A stretch of DNA of 35,885 nt from Bacillota bacterium (GTDB lineage: Bacteria; Bacillota; Clostridia; Oscillospirales; Acutalibacteraceae): the NCBI GenBank assembly GCA_023418995.1, contig JAEZYP010000045.1, positions 1-35,885 of the forward strand, read 5' to 3'. This document shows, piece after piece, positions 16,250 through 22,747 of this stretch. The notes beneath the pieces were generated by a model, which was not told the origin of the DNA, did not search any database, and saw only the letters and a program-made list of their open reading frames with translations. The position numbers and the translations under genes are program-made. The stretch's first letter is position 1. Each line of letters begins with the position of its first letter.

Positions 16250-17437
16250 ATGAGTAAATATCTCAAAAGGACCTGGGCTGAGATCAGCCTCGACGCAATC
16301 GATCGGAATTTCAAAATCATCTGCGACCGGCTGAACCCCGAAACAAAGGTCTGCTGCGTGATTAAAGCGGACGGCTACGGGCACGGCGCGATTGCACTTG
16401 CAAAGGAATATGAGGAGCTTGGCGCGGACTGGTTCGCTGTCTCCAATCTGGAGGAGGCGGAGCAGCTCCGCGCGGCGGGTCTCAAATTGCCGATTTTAAT
16501 CCTCGGCTATACGCCGCCCTCCGAAGCAAAAAAGCTGAGCGAGCTGAATATCGCGCAGGCGGTGCTTTCACTGGGCTACGGGCTAAAGCTTTCTTATGAA
16601 GCGGTAAAAGCGGGCGTCACGGTGCGCGCGCATATCAAGCTGGATACCGGAATGAGCCGAATTGGCTTCTTTTATCAGAACAAGGAGCGGGACACGAAGA
16701 CAATTGAGGATATTCACAAGGTCTGCAAGCTGCCCGGCATTGAGGCGGAGGGCATCTTTACACACTTTGCGGTCGCCGATGAAGGAGACGACGGGCGTGC
16801 CTACACCTGCGCGCAGTTTGAAAACCTGACGGATGCGATTTCCAGGCTGAAACGGTCCGGCATCCAGTTTAAAATCCGACATTGCGCGAATTCCGCCGCA
16901 ATCTTCGATTATCCGGAAATGCAGCTCGACATGGTTCGTCCGGGAATTGTTTTATACGGTCTTCAGCCCTCCGGCAAGCTAAAAAACCCGGGAGACCTGA
17001 CTCCCGCGATGGAGCTGAAAAGCGTCGTTTCCCTGGTAAAAACAATTGAACCGGAAACCAGCGTGAGCTACGGCTGTGAGTTTACCGCCTCGGAGCCGAC
17101 AAGAATTGCCACGGTTCCGATCGGCTACGCGGACGGCTACCTCCGTCACCTGTATCAGCAGGGCAGTATGCTGGTCAGGGGGAAAAGAGTCAAAATTGTC
17201 GGGCGGGTATGTATGGACCAGCTCATGCTCGATGTAACCTCCGTTCCAGAGGTTCAGGAGGGCGACACGGTCACGGCATTCGGTCGCGACGGCGAATGCT
17301 TTCTACCGGTAGATGAGCTGGCCAACCTGAACCAGACCATCAATTACGAGCTGGTCTGCATGGTCTCCAAGCGGGTGCCACGAATTTTCTATAAGGGCGG
17401 AAAAGAGTTCGGAGAACTGGACTACATTGCTGAATAA
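16250..17437 (+). CDS. alr: Alanine racemase
   Basis: A 395-residue fold-III PLP enzyme interconverting L- and D-alanine for peptidoglycan. The PLP lysine is Lys39 in VIKADGYGHG, the substrate and phosphate region is in HIKLDTGMSRIGF (near residue 130), and the second catalytic base is the Tyr of VSYGCEF (near 272). The C-terminal beta domain holds VGRVCMDQLMLDV. Length is typical. The start ATG 16250 is 17 bp after purL, with an AGGTG site. The short gap suggests co-transcription with purL, an uncommon pairing of purine and cell-wall genes. A terminator follows at 17445. Confidence 0.95.
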   Translation: MSKYLKRTWAEISLDAIDRNFKIICDRLNPETKVCCVIKADGYGHGAIALAKEYEELGADWFAVSNLEEAEQLRAAGLKLPILILGYTPPSEAKKLSELNIAQAVLSLGYGLKLSYEAVKAGVTVRAHIKLDTGMSRIGFFYQNKERDTKTIEDIHKVCKLPGIEAEGIFTHFAVADEGDDGRAYTCAQFENLTDAISRLKRSGIQFKIRHCANSAAIFDYPEMQLDMVRPGIVLYGLQPSGKLKNPGDLTPAMELKSVVSLVKTIEPETSVSYGCEFTASEPTRIATVPIGYADGYLRHLYQQGSMLVRGKRVKIVGRVCMDQLMLDVTSVPEVQEGDTVTAFGRDGECFLPVDELANLNQTINYELVCMVSKRVPRIFYKGGKEFGELDYIAE

Positions 17438-17444
17438 CCAATAA

Positions 17445-17484
17445 AACCCTCCCGGGCAGGTACTTCAATCTGCCTGGGAGGGTT
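17445..17484 (+). terminator. Terminator after alr
   Basis: A 15-nt arm AACCCTCCCGGGCAG pairs with CTGCCTGGGAGGGTT (one G-T pair) around a 10-nt loop. The T-tract is weak. Confidence 0.75.
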
Positions 17485-17582
17485 AATCATCATTTGTGAA
17501 GATAAGCGTTTGAGGGATTGTCAATGTTTGGCGCTAATTGTCGGATGAATCTGCAGTGCTGATTATAGAACTAACCGCGCTG

Positions 17583-17693
17583 CTATTTCTCAAAAATGAT
17601 TCCTCTTTGCTTACACCATATTTCTGCTTCTCTCAATTCATCGTTTGTATACTTAGTGGGATTTACTCCAGAATTCTTCATTGGACAGCGCAT
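17583..17693 (-). CDS. Possible 36-residue ORF or gene remnant
   Basis: Reads MRCPMKNSGVNPTKY and continues TNDELREAEIWCKQRGIIFEK to a stop at 17583. The composition (charged amphipathic helix, two Cys) looks protein-like rather than random. The frame is open for eight further codons upstream before a stop. No convincing ribosome site precedes the first ATG (only AGGA directly adjacent). It may be a genuine small protein or the C-terminal remnant of a decayed gene. I do not recognise the family. Confidence 0.3.
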   Translation of the reverse strand: MRCPMKNSGVNPTKYTNDELREAEIWCKQRGIIFEK

Positions 17694-17732
17694 TCCTATA
17701 TTTGGAGCGTAGTCGGCTTATAAGATGAAATA

Positions 17733-17769
17733 AGCAGGCTGAGTCTAAACTTTTTGGAACTGACCTGCT
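17733..17769 (-). terminator. Weak hairpin terminator after the EFR1 gene
   Basis: AGCAGG / CCTGCT outer stem with an inner AGT/ACT pairing, starting 24 bp after the stop codon at 17794. The T-tract on the minus strand is poor (TTATTTC). Confidence 0.45.
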
Positions 17770-17793
17770 CAACTACTTCATATATGTAACTTT

Positions 17794-18575
17794 TTAAAGA
17801 AACATTTCGGGTTCCTTTCGAATGCGCTTTGCGCTGGATAAATAGCATTCGCCTGCAGCCATTTTAATTTTTGACAGATGTCTTGCCTTTTGAGGACATA
17901 TCCGCACACAGCGCATACAGCCGATGCACTTTTCTTTGTCTGTTTTCCGAGGATTTTGTTCGCTTATTGCACCGACAGGGCATCTTTTTACGCAAAACCC
18001 ACAGGCAGTACAGGACGCTGCGGCTACAGGAACCATTGGAAGTTCCATATACTTCCTGTATGGTTCCTTTCCTGGAACATAAAGCTTAGTGAAGCTCTCG
18101 TCCGAAGTGATTCCCGCGATTTTCTTTTTCAGTTCCCAACAGAAGCCCTCAATAAATACCATGTCTTTTGCATCCGGCCGACCTGCCGCAATCGAACGTA
18201 TTACGGAATGCTCCGTAACGACAGCAGCCGCGCCAACGGTCAAAAAACCGTTTTCTTCCGTAAGATTTTTCATTTCCAAAAGGGCATCTTCGTATTCACG
18301 GTTTCCATAGGTCGCAATCAGCGCGGCAAATGTGCGCTGACCTTTGATGCCGTTCAGTCTTTGCCGAAATGTTTTGGGAACTCTGCCGCTATACACGGGG
18401 AATCCGAAAATAACGAAATCGTCTTTTTTAAGCTTCAATTCGATATCTTTAAAGTTATAATCCGTTACATCGTGCTCCACAATTTCTGTGTTGAAAGGCT
18501 TTACAATAGCCCGGAGAACAGATTGCGTTGTTCCGGTCGGACTAAATATAAAAGATGCAGTCTCTTCATTTCCAT
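17794..18575 (-). pseudogene. EFR1-type flavodoxin/ferredoxin protein, frameshifted near its start
   Basis: The C-terminal part is intact: two [4Fe-4S] motifs, CTACGFCVKRCP and CIGCMRCVRICP, follow a flavodoxin-like domain with FVIFGFPVYSGRVP. The longest open frame starts only at GTG 18480 and lacks the FMN-binding loop. Upstream in the same frame lies FSPTGTTQSVLRAIVKPFNT, the expected phosphate-binding loop, but no start codon serves it. An ATG at 18575 in another frame gives MEMKRLHLLY and then leaves the family pattern. Adding one T to the TTT at 18544-18546 joins the two into HLLYFSPTGTTQ, a normal N-terminus, and a 260-residue protein of usual length. So the gene has a one-base deletion, or the sequence has an error there. 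The intact protein would be an electron carrier combining FMN and two iron-sulfur clusters. Confidence 0.8.
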
Positions 18576-19052
18576 CGTTTTCAACCTCTGAATAAAATTA
18601 TATAAATAATAGAAAGCCCGGATGGCCAGCTATTTCTGCTTTTCAACAAAATAATAATCTTTGGGGATAATTTTGTCAATAGAGAAGCTTACAAAATTTT
18701 AATTGCAGTCTAAATTTGTAAATTTATGGTTTTGCTTCTGTTTACTTGACATAATCCGGAAGAATTTTTATAATTAAAAGTAATCATTCCCATTATGTTT
18801 GTGCATTGTTGCTATTTTTACTCCAATAATATTTCCAATTAGACAGTTATCCGTGTAGGAGAAACAATTTTCGCGGTGGGAATTTATATTCTGTTAACCT
18901 AATCTTGAGTTATCCGCGAAATACAGCGGAAGGTTGTTACCATCCTTCATGGCACAAACGCATTCCATTGATTTGCATACTCTTTGATTCAGTGAAAACA
19001 TGGGAAGCAGGAAGAAAAACAGGAAGAACGAAACGAAAACGGAGGAACGAAA
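18576..19052. other. Long leader and promoter region before the GH25 lysozyme
   Basis: 477 bp without a gene. A consensus promoter lies at 18746-18774, leaving a ~270-nt untranslated leader. Within it TTTCGCGG (18869-18876) can pair with CCGCGAAA (18914-18921), and GAAGG (18929-18933) with CCTTC (18944-18948). No known riboswitch class (c-di-AMP, c-di-GMP or others I could recall) fits. The last part before the gene is purine-rich. Confidence 0.5.
18746..18774 (+). promoter_or_regulatory. Consensus sigma-A promoter for the GH25 gene
   Basis: Perfect TTGACA (18746-18751), 17-bp spacer and perfect TATAAT (18769-18774). About 280 bp upstream of the coding start, so the mRNA has a long leader. 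Confidence 0.8.
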
Positions 19053-20528
19053 TTGAAACAAAGGATTCTCTCTCTCATCATCGCATTTGCAATCGCGGTC
19101 TCCATCGTAATCCCCGCTTCAGCGGATGCCGCAACCCAAACCCTAACGCTTGACAACTCTTTCATTGCGGTGAAGCCGGGAGATTTCACCACGCTGAATG
19201 CCAGTCTGTCGGGTATACCTACAACGGACGTCAGCTGGTCGATCGCTGACCCGGGTATCGCAACCGTAGACAACAACGGTATGGTAACCGGCGTATCGTT
19301 CGGAATAACCACTGTAACCGCAACCGCGAGCAGCGGCTTGACCGCAGCCTGCAAGGTTCACGTAGCCTTAAAGGGAATCGACGTATCCAAATATCAGAAG
19401 GATATCAACTGGAGCGCCGTAAAGGCCAGCGGCATTGATTTCGCGATCATCCGCTGCGGATACACCGGAACAGATTCCCTGACTCCGCAGGTCGACCCGT
19501 ATTTCAGCGCAAACTACACCAATGCCCTGCAGGCCGGAATTAAAGTCGGCGCTTATTACTACAGCTGCGCCACCAATGTGGCGATGGCCGAGCAGGAAGC
19601 GAACAAGGTTCTCAGCATCCTCAACGGCATCCCGTTGGATTATCCGGTCGTTTATGACATTGAGTACAGCGGACATCGCACAATGAACAGCGAAGCACTT
19701 GCCGATGTGGTATCCACCTTCCTCAACACCATGCAGGCTGCCGGCTACAAAACAGCCGTTTACAGCTCGCCAAGCATCTTTAACTCCAACCTCTCCAGCT
19801 CCCGGCTTGATGTTTATGACCGCTGGGTAGCGCACTGGGGGGTGAATATGCCGAACTTCAGCAAGCCGTATACCATGTGGCAGTGCGGTTACGGCACGGT
19901 TCCCGGAATTACCACAGGCGTTGTTGACATGGACTACAGCTACAAGGATTATGCCGCAGTACAGCCTACCCCGATTCCGGACAACGGCTCCAATAATCCG
20001 CCCGTTCCCGCCACAACAATGAAATGCGACACAAGCTACCCGTATACCTTCGGTTCCAATACTACATATATTTATAAAATTACGACCAATCTCTCCGCAC
20101 CGCCGACCGCGTCATCCTCAAACCCCTCTGCGGTCAAAGTAGCCTACTACCAGAAAACGTCGGGCGGCTATCTTTACAAGATCACCAATGCCGGCTCGGG
20201 CTCCGCTCAGATTACAACCACCGCTCCCGACGGCACCTCGGTTTTCTTTACGGCGAGCGGAAGGTCCAGCGGCGTAATTTCCGACACCACCATGCCATTT
20301 ACGATGAAGCGAAACGCGGTGTATCAGTTTAAGCTTACTCCTTACGGCGTAACCGGAGTTCCGAAAATCACGACCGGAAACGGCAGTGTATTGAGCGTAA
20401 TCTCATCCCAGAAAATCGGAAACAGCTACTATATCAAGGTTCAGGCTAAGGCAAAGGGCTGCACCAGCGTTTATACCACCATATCCGGGCAGTCCGCCGT
20501 GCGCCAATGTATGATCACCGTTGTATAA
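19053..20528 (+). CDS. Secreted GH25 lysozyme with Ig-like and C-terminal repeat domains
   Basis: A 491-residue secreted muramidase. The start is TTG 19053, seven bases after GGAGG. A signal peptide (MKQRILSLIIAFAIAVSIV) is cut near ASADA, about residue 27. A bacterial Ig-like domain follows (~30-105, with the WSIADPGIATVDNNGMVTG signature). The GH25 domain (~107-305) has GIDVSKYQ, the catalytic YDIEYS pair, and a WQCGYG...VDMDYSY end. GH25 enzymes cleave the N-acetylmuramic acid to N-acetylglucosamine bond of peptidoglycan. A Pro-rich linker leads to two ~85-residue repeats (from ~323 and ~410) opening with DTSYPYTF and DTTMPFTM, likely cell-wall binding. The similar domain occurs in the left-edge gene. 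It is probably involved in cell-wall turnover or killing of neighbours. Confidence 0.93.
   Translation: MKQRILSLIIAFAIAVSIVIPASADAATQTLTLDNSFIAVKPGDFTTLNASLSGIPTTDVSWSIADPGIATVDNNGMVTGVSFGITTVTATASSGLTAACKVHVALKGIDVSKYQKDINWSAVKASGIDFAIIRCGYTGTDSLTPQVDPYFSANYTNALQAGIKVGAYYYSCATNVAMAEQEANKVLSILNGIPLDYPVVYDIEYSGHRTMNSEALADVVSTFLNTMQAAGYKTAVYSSPSIFNSNLSSSRLDVYDRWVAHWGVNMPNFSKPYTMWQCGYGTVPGITTGVVDMDYSYKDYAAVQPTPIPDNGSNNPPVPATTMKCDTSYPYTFGSNTTYIYKITTNLSAPPTASSSNPSAVKVAYYQKTSGGYLYKITNAGSGSAQITTTAPDGTSVFFTASGRSSGVISDTTMPFTMKRNAVYQFKLTPYGVTGVPKITTGNGSVLSVISSQKIGNSYYIKVQAKAKGCTSVYTTISGQSAVRQCMITVV
20019..20525 (+). repeat. Tandem C-terminal protein repeat in the GH25 lysozyme
   Basis: Two ~85-residue copies at residues ~323-405 and ~410-491. 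Shared pattern: DT..P(Y)FT...N..Y..K(I/L)T, then a K-(I/V) strand, then G..Y.(Y)K(I/V) and G...(V/I).T. They are diverged at DNA level, so this is a protein-level repeat. Confidence 0.65.
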
Positions 20529-20565
20529 CGGAATATCGCCATATTTTTTCTTCAAAGACTGCTGC

Positions 20566-20600
20566 AAAGCTGACGCCGCAATTTTAGCGGTGTCAGCTTT
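20566..20600 (+). terminator. Terminator after the GH25 gene
   Basis: Stem AAAGCTGACGCCGC / GCGGTGTCAGCTTT (14 pairs, one G-T) with a 7-nt loop and a loose T-rich tail. Confidence 0.75.
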
Positions 20601-20670
20601 CTCATTCTTGTTTTATAACATTTTTTATTTAAAAAATAGGCGAACTTTCAAAAAATATATCAATTTAGTG

Positions 20671-20697
20671 TTATTTAATTTTTTTGCCAGCCGATAT
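20671..20697 (+). promoter_or_regulatory. Sigma-D (FliA-type) promoter candidate for motAB
   Basis: GCCGATAT at 20690-20697 is exactly the flagellar sigma-D -10 consensus. At the usual 15-nt spacing the -35 position reads TTAT instead of TAAA, so that element is degenerate. It is about 105 bp before motA in an otherwise AT-rich, gene-free stretch. Confidence 0.55.
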
Positions 20698-20802
20698 AAA
20701 TTTAGATAGTTTTTGCAATTATTCGATAAAAATATACATTTTTTCATATTGTACAACTGACTGACACTTTTTCGTTTTAACAAATTACTGGGAGGAAACA
20801 AT

Positions 20803-21606
20803 GTGGATATTTCAACCATCGTCGGGCTTCTTGTCGCGTTTGGGTCTTTAATTTTTGCTTTTATCCTTGAAAAAGGTGTGGTAAGCTCTTTGTTTTTACC
20901 GAGTCCGTTTATTACCGTATTCGGCGGAACTGTAGGCGCCGTTATCATATCTTTCGGGATAAAAGGGCTGCTCGGCGCTTTTAAAGCGTTGATGAAAAGC
21001 TTTTCCAAGAAGAACGCGCCAAACCCGGAGGCTCTGATTACAAAAATAAGTGAAATGGCGGATTTGTGCCGTAAAGAAGGTCTCTTAAAGCTGCAAACCC
21101 TTCTGACCGACCCGGATTTGAACAATGATAAATACCTGCTTCTAAAGGAAGGAATGATTCTTACCCTGGATATGAAGCCGGCAGAAGAAATTCAGACTGC
21201 TCTGGAAGCTGATCTGCAGACCTATGAAATGCAGAAGAAGCTGGATATCGAGGTTTTTGAAGGCGCGGCGGGCTTCTCCCCAACCATGGGCGTTATTGGA
21301 ACAGTCATGGGTCTGGTGCAGGTGCTTTCCAATATGTCGGACGCGGAGCATTTAACCGCGGCAATCGCCGTTGCGTTTATCGCCACCCTATACGGTGTTG
21401 TATTTGCCAATATCCTTTATCTGCCTTTTGCCAACCGTTTGAAGATTTGCCTGAAGCGCGAAAAAGTATTCCGTGAAATGATGGTGGAGGGAATCTGTAT
21501 GATTGCAAGCGGAAAAGGCTCCCGTGACATTGTGAACAACCTCGCCCTTTACTACCACGCGTTTGAAGGCGGCGAAAAGAAATATAAAGAGGGCATAAAC
21601 AACTAA
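20803..21606 (+). CDS. motA: Flagellar motor stator protein MotA
   Basis: A 267-residue membrane protein with four hydrophobic segments: N-terminal TM1 (IVGLLVAFGSLIFAFIL), TM2 (FITVFGGTVGAVIISFGI), and the TM3-TM4 pair including the conserved proline block SPTMGVIGTVMGLVQVL and AAIAVAFIATLYGVVFANIL. A large cytoplasmic loop lies between TM2 and TM3. It forms the proton or sodium channel of the stator with MotB. The start is GTG 20803, seven bases after GGAGG; the ATG at 20801 is out of frame. motB follows 21 bp downstream. No other flagellar gene is in the window. The MotA/TolQ/ExbB family is broad, but the MotB partner makes MotA firm. Confidence 0.93.
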   Translation: MDISTIVGLLVAFGSLIFAFILEKGVVSSLFLPSPFITVFGGTVGAVIISFGIKGLLGAFKALMKSFSKKNAPNPEALITKISEMADLCRKEGLLKLQTLLTDPDLNNDKYLLLKEGMILTLDMKPAEEIQTALEADLQTYEMQKKLDIEVFEGAAGFSPTMGVIGTVMGLVQVLSNMSDAEHLTAAIAVAFIATLYGVVFANILYLPFANRLKICLKREKVFREMMVEGICMIASGKGSRDIVNNLALYYHAFEGGEKKYKEGINN

Positions 21607-21627
21607 TCACAGTTTGGAGATTACAGC

Positions 21628-22488
21628 ATGAAGAAAAAACAAAATTCTGAAGCGGAGAAAGAAAATTCCGAACGGTGGCTTCTTACCTATTCCGATATGA
21701 TCACGCTGCTTCTTGCGCTGTTTATTATCCTGTACTCCATGAGCACAATTGACGCAAAAAAAACGGCGAAGATGGCCGAGCAGTTCGCTACCGCTCTGGG
21801 TACCGGAACTTCGGGCACGGCAGGCCATGGCGGCGGCACGGGCACCGGAGCAGGCACCGGAGCAGGCAGCGGAACAGGAACAGGAACAGGAGCGGGCAGC
21901 GGGAGCGGAACCGGTCGCGGCAGCATGCCCAAGGACGCTCTGGAAGAGGTTTACGGAATTTTGCAGGATTATGTGGATAAAAACCATTTGCAAGATCAAA
22001 TTGGTCTGGATGACACAGACAACTATGTGAGAATCCATTTGAAGGATAAATTGATGTTTGTTCCGGATACGGCAACCATGCTGCCGGAAAGTCAGCCGGT
22101 GCTCAAGGAAATTCAAGGCGCGATTGCTCAGGTTTACTCCCGGGTCGACCATATTACCATCAGCGGAAATACCGCGGATCTCGGCGAGCGAACAATGGCA
22201 AGCGACCAGGTTTCCTGGCGGCTTTCCTCTGAGCGGGCGGTAACCGTGCTTACCTCTATGGTAGGCTATGGCTTGCAGCAGGATAAGCTGTCAATTGAAG
22301 GTTATGCCCATTTCAACCCGGCTGCCTCAAACAACACGCCAGAAGGCAGAGCAAAAAACCGCCGCGTGGAAATTACCATTTACAAATATCCGGTTACGAC
22401 CGCGAAGCCGGGGTCAGCCGCCAGCTCTGCAACCAGCTCTGCCGGTAGTCCCCCCAACAGCTCTGCTTCCAGTACCGCAAGCAAATAA
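21628..22488 (+). CDS. motB: Flagellar motor stator protein MotB
   Basis: A 286-residue protein: short charged N-terminus, one transmembrane helix carrying the ion-binding Asp23 (WLLTYSDMITLLLALFIIL), a ~30-residue Gly/Thr/Ser/Ala linker (residues ~69-98), and an OmpA-like peptidoglycan-binding domain (~100-255, with RLSSERAVTVL and a C-terminal EGRAKNRRVEITI motif). A Ser/Ala/Pro-rich tail ends the protein. It anchors the stator to the cell wall. The linker where the plug usually lies is low complexity and unusual. The start ATG 21628 follows GGAG. A terminator lies at 22511. Confidence 0.93.
   Translation: MKKKQNSEAEKENSERWLLTYSDMITLLLALFIILYSMSTIDAKKTAKMAEQFATALGTGTSGTAGHGGGTGTGAGTGAGSGTGTGTGAGSGSGTGRGSMPKDALEEVYGILQDYVDKNHLQDQIGLDDTDNYVRIHLKDKLMFVPDTATMLPESQPVLKEIQGAIAQVYSRVDHITISGNTADLGERTMASDQVSWRLSSERAVTVLTSMVGYGLQQDKLSIEGYAHFNPAASNNTPEGRAKNRRVEITIYKYPVTTAKPGSAASSATSSAGSPPNSSASSTASK
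21831..21921 (+). repeat. GGC-ACC/GGA-GCA type low-complexity tract in motB
   Basis: Degenerate hexamer-like repeats (GGCACC, GGAGCA, GGAACA units) encoding alternating Gly with Thr/Ala/Ser. Likely prone to length change by slippage in whole codon pairs. Confidence 0.8.
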
Positions 22489-22510
22489 TCTGCAAGCTTA
22501 ATCGACATTG

Positions 22511-22542
22511 AGAGAACCGCCGTTACGGAGGTTCTCTTTTTT
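22511..22542 (+). terminator. Terminator after motB
   Basis: Stem AGAGAACC-g-CCG / CGG-a-GGTTCTCT with a TTA loop, followed by a T6 run. Confidence 0.9.
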
Positions 22543-22665
22543 GCGATACAAAACTCCCGGATGCATCGTGCGTTCGGGGCACCGACCACGTATAAAACTC
22601 TTGTCAATGTCTGCTTTCAATGAATCCGCAAGCCTCCTGACAGCTCTGCGCTAAAAATTTTATTT

Positions 22666-22681
22666 TGTAGCTATAGCTACA
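22666..22681. promoter_or_regulatory. Crp/Fnr-type operator upstream of hcp
   Basis: Perfect 16-bp palindrome TGTAGCTATAGCTACA. Its centre (22673.5) lies about 41.5 bp before the expected start of transcription, the class II activator position. The family of the regulator (HcpR or another Crp/Fnr member) is inferred. Confidence 0.6.
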
Positions 22682-22708
22682 TACATTACCTTCCAATTCG
22701 ATTATACT
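22680..22708 (+). promoter_or_regulatory. Weak promoter of hcp
   Basis: TATACT at 22703-22708 with CATACA in the -35 position (22680-22685, 17-bp spacer). The poor -35 overlaps the palindrome and fits activator dependence. Confidence 0.55.
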
Positions 22709-22747
22709 GACATCAGTAATCAAATAAAAGTACTGGAGGATTTATAA

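Larger units (their letters stand above)
17485..17793. other. Intergenic region between alr and the EFR1 gene
   Basis: About 310 bp. It holds a short minus-strand ORF (17583-17693) and a hairpin (17733-17769). The rest is AT-rich with no recognised feature. Confidence 0.5.

Noticed and set aside
17794..18480. GTG 18480 as the real start of the EFR1 gene
   Set aside because: It would drop the FMN loop that is present in frame directly upstream; a frameshift explains the data better.
18576..19052. c-di-AMP or c-di-GMP riboswitch before GH25
   Set aside because: Conserved core sequences of these classes were looked for and not found; left as an unassigned leader.
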